The position numbers and the translations under genes are program-made. From NCBI GenBank assembly GCA_041167105.1, contig JBEEGX010000157.1, forward strand, positions 1 through 6,515: a DNA stretch of 6,515 bases. The letters are read 5' to 3'. Below the pieces are notes generated by a model. That model was not told the DNA's origin and did no database searches. It saw only the letters and a list, made by a program, of their open reading frames with translations. This document shows positions 1 to 5,706 of the stretch, piece after piece (position 1 is the first letter of the stretch; each line of letters opens with the position of its first letter). The stretch comes from JAJPGZ01 sp041167105 (GTDB lineage Bacteria; Verrucomicrobiota; Verrucomicrobiia; Chthoniobacterales; UBA10450).

Positions 1-227
1 TGCGGCAACGCTTTTCTCAGCGCGACGGCTTCTTCGATATTGGCGACGCCAAAAAGTTGCGCGTCGTCTTTCAGCGTCTCGGCGAACTCGACCATGCCGT
101 GGCCGTAGGCATTCGCTTTCACCACGGCGAGCAGTTCGGCTTTGCTGATGCGCTCGCGCACGACCTTCGCGTTATGGCGAATCGCGGCGCGTTCAATCTC
201 GGCCCAGCAACGATACGTTTCCATCAT
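1..227 (-). CDS. alr: Alanine racemase, N-terminal part (runs off left edge)
   Basis: Converts L-alanine to D-alanine with pyridoxal phosphate (PLP), supplying D-Ala for peptidoglycan in the cytoplasm. The 75 visible residues begin MMETYRCWAEIERAAIRHN and contain VVKANAYGHG at residues 35-44, the family signature in which Lys37 forms the internal aldimine with PLP. GVANIEEAVALRKALP follows, the usual next strand and helix of the TIM barrel. The carboxy-terminal part, including the second catalytic residue (Tyr), lies outside the window. The first ATG (227-225) overlaps the tsaB stop as ATGA; a second ATG follows directly at 224-222 and could be used instead. The overlap points to translational coupling at the end of the operon. 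A copy of the 10-base motif (227-236) sits right on the start, where a ribosome binding site would be expected. Identification is secure; the exact start is one of two adjacent Met codons. Confidence 0.93.
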   Translation of the reverse strand, partial: MMETYRCWAEIERAAIRHNAKVVRERISKAELLAVVKANAYGHGMVEFAETLKDDAQLFGVANIEEAVALRKALP

Positions 228-820
228 GTCGATCTTGGCGTGGTGATGTGCGGCTCGCGCAAATACATCGGCTCGAGCGGCGGCTGAACAAACGCGCGAT
301 TCGTATCCGCGGCAAGCCGAGTCAGTAGGGGCGCGGATGGGTAACGAATCTGCACGCGCTCGAACTGCGGCAATTTTTCCGTCGCAAAGATCGACATCTT
401 CTCCTTGTCGATCTTCGCGAGCAGTTCGGATTCGCTAACTAAATCGGGACCTTCGACAAGATTGTTGTCGCGAACGCGCGCGAAGAAAAACGTTTCCCGC
501 CGCGCGTCGCCGATGACGCAGTAATCATTTTCGTCGTGAATTGCGCAGATTGATGGATAGCCCAGCAATTGCGCTTTCGACGCGAACTGCATCCCGATTG
601 CCGCTGAAATTGCGATGCGTATGCCGGCGTACGAGCCCGGACCAAGCCCGACCATGATTTTGTCCGGCGCACCGAATTGTTTTTGCACGTCGGCGAGATT
701 CTCGAAAAACGCACCGGAATGTTTGCGATCGTTCGGCCACTCTCGCGCAAGATCGACATCTCCATCTCGCCACGCCAGCGAACCGCGTGCAGAGGAAAGT
801 TCGAGCGCGAGAATTTTCAT
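224..820 (-). CDS. tsaB: tRNA t6A biosynthesis protein TsaB
   Basis: TsaB is the non-catalytic ASKHA-fold partner of TsaD; with TsaE and TsaD it transfers threonylcarbamoyl to A37 of ANN-decoding tRNAs. The 198-residue protein opens MKILALELSSARGSLAW, the usual first strand, and carries GLGPGSYAGIRIA at residues 58-70, the family's signature segment. The end PLEPMYLREPHIT is also typical of the family. I chose ATG 820-818 because everything upstream in the frame is unlike the family and this ATG overlaps the tsaE stop as ATGA. The length is a little below common TsaB proteins (about 220-230). It holds four copies of the 10-base motif, counting the one across its stop: read as DVDL, MSIF, KIDK and RST. 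The region around residues 135-145 (KIDKEKMSIF) is built from two inverted copies and is probably a variable loop. tsaD is not in the window. Confidence 0.9.
   Translation of the reverse strand: MKILALELSSARGSLAWRDGDVDLAREWPNDRKHSGAFFENLADVQKQFGAPDKIMVGLGPGSYAGIRIAISAAIGMQFASKAQLLGYPSICAIHDENDYCVIGDARRETFFFARVRDNNLVEGPDLVSESELLAKIDKEKMSIFATEKLPQFERVQIRYPSAPLLTRLAADTNRAFVQPPLEPMYLREPHITTPRST
387..415. repeat. Head-to-head inverted pair of the 10-mer inside tsaB
   Basis: AAGATCGACA at 387-396 and TGTCGATCTT at 406-415 form a perfect 10-base inverted repeat with a 9-base spacer. It can fold into a hairpin in the tsaB transcript. It encodes the KIDKEKMSIF segment of TsaB. Confidence 0.85.
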
Positions 821-1227
821 GTCGCGATCTCGCGCTGCGTTTCGGATTTCGTTATGAACGAAATCCATTTCGCATTCGGCGGGATTAGTTCGGGAAATTT
901 GTCGGCCCATTCGATGAGACAAACGCCGTCGCCGAAAAAATATTCGTCGAGGCCGAGGCGCTCGGCTGATTGTCGATCTTCGATCCGGAAGAAATCGAAA
1001 TGATAAATCGGCAGACGACCGCCACCGTATTCGTGAACGAGCGTAAACGTTGGGCTGGTGACTTCGGCATTGCTTTCCAATCCAGCGACGACGCCTTTGA
1101 CGAATTGCGTTTTGCCTGAGCCGAGATCGCCGCGCAAAGCGATGACATCACCCTTGTCGATCTTGGCGGCGAAGTCGCGGCCTGACGATTCGGTTTCCGC
1201 GGCGCTATTGGAAATGAACGTAGCCAC
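817..1227 (-). CDS. tsaE: tRNA t6A biosynthesis ATPase TsaE
   Basis: P-loop ATPase that binds the TsaB-TsaD complex and drives repeated cycles of t6A37 formation. With the GTG start at 1227 it has 136 residues, normal for the family. Visible motifs are Walker A GDLGSGKT at residues 33-40, SPTF at 58-61, the HFDFFRI segment near 76-82, and LIEWADK at 104-110, in the usual order. The GTG is chosen because VATFISNSAAETESSG matches the usual start of the family, whereas upstream residues in this frame come from a heptamer repeat and the thiL 3' end. This start overlaps thiL by 23 bases. Upstream sequence is pyrimidine-rich with no Shine-Dalgarno, so translation may depend on coupling to thiL. Its stop overlaps the tsaB start as ATGA. 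Two motif copies lie inside it, read as EDRQ (971) and KIDK (1155). Confidence 0.9.
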   Translation of the reverse strand: MATFISNSAAETESSGRDFAAKIDKGDVIALRGDLGSGKTQFVKGVVAGLESNAEVTSPTFTLVHEYGGGRLPIYHFDFFRIEDRQSAERLGLDEYFFGDGVCLIEWADKFPELIPPNAKWISFITKSETQREIAT

Positions 1228-2095
1228 GGAAGAAAGGATGAGGGCGGAAGGATGAAGGATGAACAAGAGAGCCGATGCGAGTGAGCGAAACGCGCGGGAA
1301 TTTTTTTCGCCAGGTATTTTGCAGACGTTTTCGATCGCGGCGCGAAACAGCGAAGAGCAGTTCGTAGTCTTCACCGTCGTTGAGCGCATTTTCGATCTTG
1401 CACCCCGGACTCAACGGCAAGGCGTCGATGTCGATCTTGTAACCGAGTTTACTCGCGACTGCGAGACGCGGAAGATCGGCGCCGAGACCGTCGCTCAAAT
1501 CGATCATCGCGTGCACGCGAAAGTTTTTTGTGAGCCAACGCGATTCGTCGATGCGGGGAACGAATTGCAAATGTCTCGCGCGAATTGAGCCGCCAAGTTT
1601 GCCGGTAACGAAGAGATCGTCTCCGACTTTTCCGCCGCCGCGCGTGACGCAGCGAACTTTTTCGACAAATCCGGCGACGCTGACGGAGATGGCGGCCGGA
1701 CCGCGCGTGTTGCTGGTTTCACCGCCGACAATGGCGACATCGAAGCGCGCGGCGGCGCGATTGAGTCCGCGATATAGCTGCGTGACCCACCTTGTCGATC
1801 TTGCGGCGGGAACGATGAGTGTGACCAAAGCGAATTGTGGCAGGCCCGACATCGCGGCGAAATCGCTCAGCGGACGCATCATTGCTTTCCAGCCGACGCG
1901 CGCCGGATCGGCCGAAGATTCGAAATGGATTTTTTCGACAACGCAATCGGTCTTGAGCAGAAGCAGATCGTCCCGGCGCGAGGGCCTAACGACCGCGCAA
2001 TCGTCGCCCGCGGCCAGAACAACATCGCGCCGTTTGGAAAGCTCTGGCAACAGGCGCGCAAGGAGCCGGTCTTCACCGAGCTCGCGAAGTTTCAT
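1205..2095 (-). CDS. thiL: Thiamine-monophosphate kinase
   Basis: Phosphorylates thiamine monophosphate with ATP to thiamine diphosphate, the final step of cofactor synthesis. The 296-residue protein has the family motifs in order: GEDRLL at 7-12, AGDDCAVV at 29-36, KTDCVVEKIHF at 48-58, VGWKAMMRPLSDFAAMSG at 67-84, VGGETSN at 123-129, GDDLFVTGKLGGS at 158-170, IDLSDGLGADL at 198-208 and DGEDYELLFAV at 240-250. The acidic residues of AGDD, TD, SD and SDG are metal and nucleotide ligands in the family. GGET replaces the commoner GGDT. The end GYVHFQ resembles the usual GWDHF tail, but the linker before it (HPSSFRPHPFF, 279-289) is encoded by a 7-base tandem repeat. ATG 2095 is chosen because MKLRELGEDRLL is the typical start and it overlaps the upstream stop as ATGA. 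Two motif copies lie inside it, at 1429 (KID) and 1793 (RST). Confidence 0.93.
   Translation of the reverse strand: MKLRELGEDRLLARLLPELSKRRDVVLAAGDDCAVVRPSRRDDLLLLKTDCVVEKIHFESSADPARVGWKAMMRPLSDFAAMSGLPQFALVTLIVPAARSTRWVTQLYRGLNRAAARFDVAIVGGETSNTRGPAAISVSVAGFVEKVRCVTRGGGKVGDDLFVTGKLGGSIRARHLQFVPRIDESRWLTKNFRVHAMIDLSDGLGADLPRLAVASKLGYKIDIDALPLSPGCKIENALNDGEDYELLFAVSRRDRKRLQNTWRKKFPRVSLTRIGSLVHPSSFRPHPFFRGYVHFQ
1234..1261. repeat. 7-base tandem repeat (AAGGATG, four units)
   Basis: Four consecutive heptamers: AAGGATG, AGGGCGG, AAGGATG, AAGGATG. Three are identical and the second is diverged. On the coding strand the unit reads CATCCTT. Because 7 is not a multiple of 3, three units make 21 bases and give the same seven-residue peptide cycle in any frame; here it gives HPSSFRPHPF in thiL. 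The repeat lies just before the thiL stop and the tsaE start. I recall similar CATCCTT and HPSSFIL arrays from Verrucomicrobiota and Planctomycetota genomes, which is memory rather than a search result. Confidence 0.75.
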
Positions 2096-2925
2096 GGCGA
2101 GGAGAGCTGCGGAAAGGCGAGCACGACGAGCGAGGACGCGTTGAAGAGCGAATGCATTGTCATGGTGACGAGCAGCGAGCCGCTCCATTCATAGGCAATG
2201 GTGAAGCACACGCCGAGAATGAAGAGCAGCGGAAACGACGGTAAATGTCCGTGGGCGGCGGCGAACAGGAGCGAATTCGCGATCAAGCCAAAGGCGATGC
2301 CGAAATAACGGCGCAACACGCCATAGAGAAAGAAGCGAAAGAGAAATTCCTCGGAGAGCGGCGCGAGCGCGACGGCAAAGATGATGACGGTGATGCGTTC
2401 GCGCAAGGTTTGCGAGCCGTTGAAAAAATCGACGATGCTTTGATTGCTGAAGCCGCTGCCGTAGAAGCGTTGCAGGATGAGCTCGGCAGTGTTGAGCAGC
2501 GGATAAGCGAAGAAAAGAAGCAACGCGCCGGTGAGAATGGCGCGCACGGCGCCCAGCCTCGTTAGGCCGCCGAGCGTGACAATGCTGCGGCCGCGCACTT
2601 CCAGCGTGACGATAACGACCATGATGATGGCGAAGGTGACGATGAAGCTGCTGACCAAACCGCGCGTGCTCACTTGCGAGGCGCGCATGGAAAACGCCGC
2701 CGCGATGTTGATGAGCAGGAGCCCGATGAGAATAACGGCGAGAATGGCTTCGACCGACCCGAAGGTCGGGGTGACGTCAGGAGTAGATGTCGATCTTTCG
2801 ACATCGGTCAGGAGCGGGCGGCGGGCGATGATTTGCCTAACAAGCGCGATGTAAACGTAAGCGCCGGCAACGAACCAAAGAAGGTAGATGAGCGCGAACG
2901 CAAGCGGCGCAGATGCGGACAACAT
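2092..2925 (-). CDS. CPBP (CAAX protease/Abi) family intramembrane metalloprotease
   Basis: A 277-residue polytopic membrane protein. The three conserved elements of the family (PF02517) are intact: SEEFLFR with Glu192, Glu193 and Arg197; FAAAHGH with His225; and MTMHSLFN with His258 and Asn262. These line the intramembrane active site in the Rce1-type fold. Hydrophobic segments fall near residues 5-30, 58-80, 90-110, 128-145, 178-200, 210-226, 230-246 and 250-272. The bacterial substrate is unknown; members act in prenyl-protein-like maturation, bacteriocin immunity or unknown processing, and nothing here decides between them. The ATG at 2925 lies 11 bases after the sppA stop, with a weak GGACGA upstream. 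The stop overlaps the thiL start as ATGA. The polar loop at about residues 40-57 is encoded by a cluster of palindromes including one motif copy, and looks like a tolerated insertion site. Confidence 0.88.
   Translation of the reverse strand: MLSASAPLAFALIYLLWFVAGAYVYIALVRQIIARRPLLTDVERSTSTPDVTPTFGSVEAILAVILIGLLLINIAAAFSMRASQVSTRGLVSSFIVTFAIIMVVIVTLEVRGRSIVTLGGLTRLGAVRAILTGALLLFFAYPLLNTAELILQRFYGSGFSNQSIVDFFNGSQTLRERITVIIFAVALAPLSEEFLFRFFLYGVLRRYFGIAFGLIANSLLFAAAHGHLPSFPLLFILGVCFTIAYEWSGSLLVTMTMHSLFNASSLVVLAFPQLSSP
2754..2805. repeat. Cluster of three palindromes within the CPBP gene
   Basis: Three symmetric elements lie within 52 bases: CCGACC-CGAA-GGTCGG (2754-2769, 6-base stem with a CGAA loop), the perfect palindrome TGACGTCA (2772-2779), and GATGTCGA-TCTT-TCGACATC (2786-2805, 8-base stem with a 4-base loop). 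The last contains a motif copy at 2788-2797. The stretch encodes the polar loop between the first two membrane segments, where sequence is probably unconstrained. Confidence 0.8.
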
Positions 2926-2936
2926 TCGTCCGCGGC

Positions 2937-3950
2937 CTACGGAGCGTAGTAGCTCGGCAGGAAATAGGCGTGGCCGCTTTCGAGCTGCGGCACGAGTTGT
3001 TTGGGCAATTCCAGTTGCAGCTTCGCGTCGCCGCTCTGGCCGAAGGCGCGGAAAAACCGGCTGAGACTAAACGGCGGCCCGTATTTCACGACGCGCGCTC
3101 CGGGCACGCCGCCAAGCTCGCGCGCTTTTTTGTATGCGTCTTCGATTTGGCCAACGCCGTCGATGAGCTTGTTGTCGAGCGCGTCCTTGCCCGACATGAT
3201 GCGGCCATCCGCGATGCCGTTGCGCAACGTTTCCGCCGGAATGTTGCGTTCCTTCGCGACGACGCCGAGAAATTTGTCGTACGTTTTCATAACGAACGAT
3301 TGGATGAGGTCGCGCTCTTCCGGCGTCATCGGGCGCGCGCCGTTCAAGATGTCTTTGAACTTGCCGCTTTTGAAAACAACGGAGGCGAGACCAACTTTGT
3401 TGAACAGTTGCTCGTAGTTAAATGTTTGAATGATGACGCCGATGCTGCCGGTGATGGTCGTTTCGTTCGCCATGAGGAACCGGCCGCCGCAGGAAATGTA
3501 ATAGCCGCCCGACGCCGCTAGCGTGTCCATGTAGATCACGACCGGTTTAACGGCGCGAAGTTTCGTGACCGCGTTATAAATTTCGTCGGAGGCCGTGACC
3601 TCGCCGCCGGGCGAATCGATTTCGAGCACGACTGCTTTCACTCGCGAATCGTCCCGCGCCTGTTGCAACGCCGCGCGCATGTCCTCGACCATGTTGTCGG
3701 TGACCGAGCCCGGAATGCTCGAGCTAATCAGGCCGCGCATGACAATGAGCGCGACCTTGTCGCCGCCGGGGCCACGCTCGCCGCGATCAACTACCACTTC
3801 GCGAAAACGCTGCGGCCATTCTTCGAACGTGCCGACGCCCACGGTGGCGCGGCGAAAGGCGATGACGGTCAGGATGCAATTGGCGAACATGCTCGCGCAC
3901 AACGTCACGAACAAAAATATGCTGAGACATCCGAGTTTCCGGTCCGTCAT
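2937..3950 (-). CDS. sppA: Signal peptide peptidase SppA, short (36 kDa-type) form
   Basis: Membrane-anchored serine peptidase of the S49 family that degrades signal peptides left after export. The 337-residue protein has one amino-terminal hydrophobic segment (about residues 8-33) and then the ClpP-like domain. Motifs: IDSPGGEVTASDEIYNAV at 111-128 (oxyanion region); AASGGYYISCG at 145-155 with Ser147 as nucleophile; TGSIGVI at 167-173; and FKSGKFKD at 193-200 with Lys199 as general base. As I recall, Bacillus subtilis SppA uses the same residue numbers for its Ser/Lys dyad, so the spacing is canonical for the single-domain type. It is the first gene of the minus-strand run. The ATG has no obvious Shine-Dalgarno. 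It contains no copy of the 10-base motif although its neighbours have many. Confidence 0.94.
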   Translation of the reverse strand: MTDRKLGCLSIFLFVTLCASMFANCILTVIAFRRATVGVGTFEEWPQRFREVVVDRGERGPGGDKVALIVMRGLISSSIPGSVTDNMVEDMRAALQQARDDSRVKAVVLEIDSPGGEVTASDEIYNAVTKLRAVKPVVIYMDTLAASGGYYISCGGRFLMANETTITGSIGVIIQTFNYEQLFNKVGLASVVFKSGKFKDILNGARPMTPEERDLIQSFVMKTYDKFLGVVAKERNIPAETLRNGIADGRIMSGKDALDNKLIDGVGQIEDAYKKARELGGVPGARVVKYGPPFSLSRFFRAFGQSGDAKLQLELPKQLVPQLESGHAYFLPSYYAP

Positions 3951-3991
3951 TGGGCGACAAGCTGGCGGAGAACAGTCGCGCGCTCAAGCGG

Positions 3992-4006
3992 TTTCGGATT
4001 CCGAAA
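3992..4006. promoter_or_regulatory. Inverted repeat TTTCGG-ATT-CCGAAA upstream of sppA
   Basis: A perfect 6-base inverted repeat with a 3-base loop sits 42 bases upstream of the sppA start, in the divergent spacer 3951-4040. It could be an operator half-site pair or a hairpin in the sppA leader. The 10 to 15 bases nearest 4040 are AT-rich (TTTTTAGAATT on the minus strand, with TAGAAT like a -10 box), but I see no convincing -35 partner. Function is a guess. Confidence 0.3.
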
Positions 4007-4040
4007 GAGGCTGGCCTGCAAGCTGCTAATTCTAAAAATT

Positions 4041-4244
4041 ATGAACGGTCACCTGCCCGTCAGCGAAACAGCGGCCAAGCGCATGCGTAAAAGCAAAACG
4101 CGCAAAGCACGCCCGGCGGCCCATGCGAAGAAGGGTGCGAATGGCACGCCTCACCTCGCAGCCGCGGGCAGTCTCACGCGCACCAAAGCGTTGCTTCTCG
4201 CGGCGCTGAAAGTTTGGGAACTCAAGCATCGCATCGGCGAATAG
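4041..4244 (+). CDS. Small basic hypothetical protein (67 aa)
   Basis: I do not recognise this protein. It runs MNGHLPVSETAAKRMRKSKT, continues through an Arg/Lys/Ala-rich stretch to about residue 35, then has a more ordinary helix-like end (TRTKALLLAALKVWELKHRIGE). The basic, low-complexity first half suggests nucleic-acid binding, but that is only composition. The ATG directly follows an AT-rich run (TCTAAAAATT) and lacks a Shine-Dalgarno. It is divergent from sppA and ends 76 bases before the tRNA-Arg. The frame is open further upstream, but that part is antisense to sppA. Another frame on the opposite strand (4032-4229) is also open and shows no family features. A chance ORF in GC-rich DNA is a fair alternative. 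Confidence 0.45.
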   Translation: MNGHLPVSETAAKRMRKSKTRKARPAAHAKKGANGTPHLAAAGSLTRTKALLLAALKVWELKHRIGE

Positions 4245-4246
4245 CG

Positions 4247-4258
4247 GACCGTTCGGTC
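4247..4258 (+). terminator. Short hairpin GACCG-TT-CGGTC after the small ORF
   Basis: A 5-base perfect stem with a 2-base loop begins 3 bases after the small ORF stop. No T-run follows, so as an intrinsic terminator it is weak. It may mark the end of that transcript or be incidental. Confidence 0.2.
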
Positions 4259-4266
4259 TGGGCGGT

Positions 4267-4292
4267 TGTCGATCTTAGCAATTGTCGATCTT
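4267..4292 (+). repeat. Tandem pair of the 10-mer upstream of tRNA-Arg
   Basis: Two direct copies, TGTCGATCTT at 4267-4276 and 4283-4292, start 16 bases apart and are separated by AGCAAT. They are the only copies outside recognisable coding sequence and the only direct tandem pair. The second copy overlaps a possible -35 box of the tRNA promoter. Confidence 0.9.
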
Positions 4293-4309
4293 ACGAGCGC
4301 GATTAAACT
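4282..4309 (+). promoter_or_regulatory. Possible promoter of tRNA-Arg
   Basis: TTGTCG (4282-4287) and TAAACT (4304-4309) each match four of six bases of the sigma70-type -35 and -10 boxes, with a 16-base spacer. Initiation would fall a few bases before the tRNA at 4321. The -35 candidate is part of the iterated motif, so the resemblance may be incidental. Confidence 0.35.
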
Positions 4310-4320
4310 CTGTTCGCTTT

Positions 4321-4394
4321 GCGCCCGTAGCTCAGCCGGATAGAGCAACGGATTTCTAATCCGTCGGTCGGGTGTTCGAGTCACCCCGGGCGCG
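4321..4394 (+). tRNA. tRNA-Arg (anticodon TCT)
   Basis: A complete cloverleaf is visible. The acceptor GCGCCCG (4321-4327) pairs with CGGGCGC (4387-4393), followed by discriminator G4394. The D-arm is GCTC...GAGC (4330-4346). The anticodon stem is ACGGA/TCCGT with loop TTTCTAA, anticodon TCT at 4355-4357. The variable loop is CGGTC, and the T-arm is GGGTG-TTCGAGT-CACCC (4370-4386). CCA is not encoded. It reads AGA codons. It is the probable integration target of the element whose integrase lies directly downstream, since its 3' half is intact and the integrase reads away from it. No duplicate of the 3' end is seen elsewhere in the window, so the other attachment site is lost or outside. Confidence 0.96.
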
Positions 4395-4412
4395 CACCTC
4401 AAACCGCGGGTC

Positions 4413-4431
4413 ACTTGGCATTTACTTGGCA
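4413..4431 (+). repeat. Direct repeat ACTTGGCA x2, 11 bases apart
   Basis: ACTTGGCA at 4413-4420 and 4424-4431 are exact direct repeats with one-helical-turn spacing, between the tRNA end and the integrase gene. By position they could be arm-type integrase sites or operators for the integrase gene. Confidence 0.5.
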
Positions 4432-4539
4432 GAAATGGCCCTTCCTCGTGCTTTTGTTTTTCGCCCGGTTGCTCCGTCCCAGCACGACGCGCCAAATCGG
4501 AAGGTTTTCGATGAATCGGACATTTTCCCCGAGGGGTAT

Positions 4540-5706
4540 ATGAGAACCGCAATCAAACTGACCGAAGTGACGATTGAGGATAAGCCATTCTATTGTGTAA
4601 CGTGGCCGAAATTCCCCAAAGGGCGTAATCGAAAATTCTTCAAGAAAAAGTTCGAGGCTGACACATTTCTTGAGCAAAAATTGGCAGAGCGAAATAAGTA
4701 TGGGAACCGTGGTGTGGCCTTTAGCTTCGGGCAGCGCGCCGAGTATTCCGAATGCGCTGAGAGGCTCGCTCCGTTTAATGTGACTCTCCGCGATGCGGTG
4801 GATTTTTACATGCCGCATCTTCAAGCAACGAACCGGTCCTGCACAGTCAAGCAACTTGTGGAGGAAATGGTGAGCGGAAAAGAAGCTGACGGCGCGAGCA
4901 AGCGTTATATCAGCGACCTTAAGAGCCGTTTGAATCAATTCGCGAGCAGCTTCGAGGACAAGTCGGTCGCGGAGATCACGACGACCGACATCGACCAGTG
5001 GCTTCGCGGCTTGACCATTTTGAAAGGCAAACCCGTCGCGGCAACGACGCGCAATAATTCTAGGCGCGTATTGAATGTCGCGTTCAATTTCGCGTGTGAT
5101 CGCGGCTACTGCACCGGCAACCCAGCCACAAGAAGTGCGAAAGCAAAAGTTACCGAGACCGCCGCTGGCATTTTGACTGTCGAACAAATGTCGCGACTAC
5201 TCGAAAGCGCGCCTGAAAAAATAGTTTCCTGCATTGCAATTGGTGCGTTCGCGGGGCTGCGCCGCGCCGAGCTTGAGCGGCTCGATTGGAAGGAAGTCGA
5301 CTTGCAATCGCGCCTAATCGAAGTGACCGCGAGCAACGCAAAAAGCGCGCGCAGGCGTTTCATTAAGATAAAGCCGAACCTATTGCTTTGGTTGAAGCCT
5401 AATGCAAAAACGAACGCGCCTGTCGCGCCGCCCAATTTCCGAAAGCTGCTAGAGAAAGCACGCAGAGCCGCGAGCATTGATACGTGGCCGAACAACGCGC
5501 TCCGACACAGCTTCGCCAGCTACTATCTCGCGCACTTTAAAAAAGTAGGCCTCGCTGAACTTACCTCGGAAATGGGCCATACGAGCGCGGACCTTATATT
5601 TCACCATTACCGTGAATTGGTGAAGCCCAAAACGGCGAAACTATATTGGAAGATTGTCCCGCAAACCAAGAGCGACAACATCGTCCCCTTCGACAAAGCA
5701 GCGTAA
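4540..5706 (+). CDS. int: Tyrosine recombinase (integrase) of a tRNA-Arg-associated element
   Basis: Site-specific recombinase of 388 residues that probably integrates and excises an element at the adjacent tRNA-Arg. Residues 1-60 resemble an arm-DNA-binding region, about 84-190 is the SAM-like core-binding domain, and about 212-370 the catalytic domain. Catalytic residues: Arg241 in FAGLRRAEL, probable Lys268, Arg322 in NALRHSF, His347 in MGHTSAD and nucleophile Tyr357 in HHYREL. The usual first His of the HxxR box is Asn319, which I believe is found in a related subgroup and need not mean inactivity. ATG 4540 is chosen because GAGGGG lies 3 bases upstream and the longer frame would start inside the tRNA; ATG 4435 is an in-frame alternative. 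It has no copy of the chromosome-wide 10-mer, as expected for acquired DNA. The gene looks intact. Its stop codon abuts a truncated malate synthase. Confidence 0.92.
   Translation: MRTAIKLTEVTIEDKPFYCVTWPKFPKGRNRKFFKKKFEADTFLEQKLAERNKYGNRGVAFSFGQRAEYSECAERLAPFNVTLRDAVDFYMPHLQATNRSCTVKQLVEEMVSGKEADGASKRYISDLKSRLNQFASSFEDKSVAEITTTDIDQWLRGLTILKGKPVAATTRNNSRRVLNVAFNFACDRGYCTGNPATRSAKAKVTETAAGILTVEQMSRLLESAPEKIVSCIAIGAFAGLRRAELERLDWKEVDLQSRLIEVTASNAKSARRRFIKIKPNLLLWLKPNAKTNAPVAPPNFRKLLEKARRAASIDTWPNNALRHSFASYYLAHFKKVGLAELTSEMGHTSADLIFHHYRELVKPKTAKLYWKIVPQTKSDNIVPFDKAA

Noticed and set aside
1530..2144. Long plus-strand frame antisense to thiL (and similar ones opposite tsaB, the CPBP gene and sppA)
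   Set aside because: Shadow frames of GC-rich coding sequence. They have low-complexity Arg/Ser/Ala composition and no family motifs, while the minus-strand proteins are clearly recognised.
4372..4539. Upstream extension of the integrase frame
   Set aside because: It would begin at a GTG inside the tRNA T-arm, and the residues do not look like integrase. GAGGGG before ATG 4540 makes a better start.
4151..4552. Minus-strand open frame of 133 codons across the tRNA
   Set aside because: It contains GVTRTPDRRIRNPLLYPAEL, the familiar false translation of the reverse strand of a tRNA gene. The tRNA-Arg fully explains it.
4411..5187. Minus-strand frame of 258 codons opposite the integrase
   Set aside because: Antisense shadow of a clear tyrosine recombinase, with no recognisable motifs of its own.
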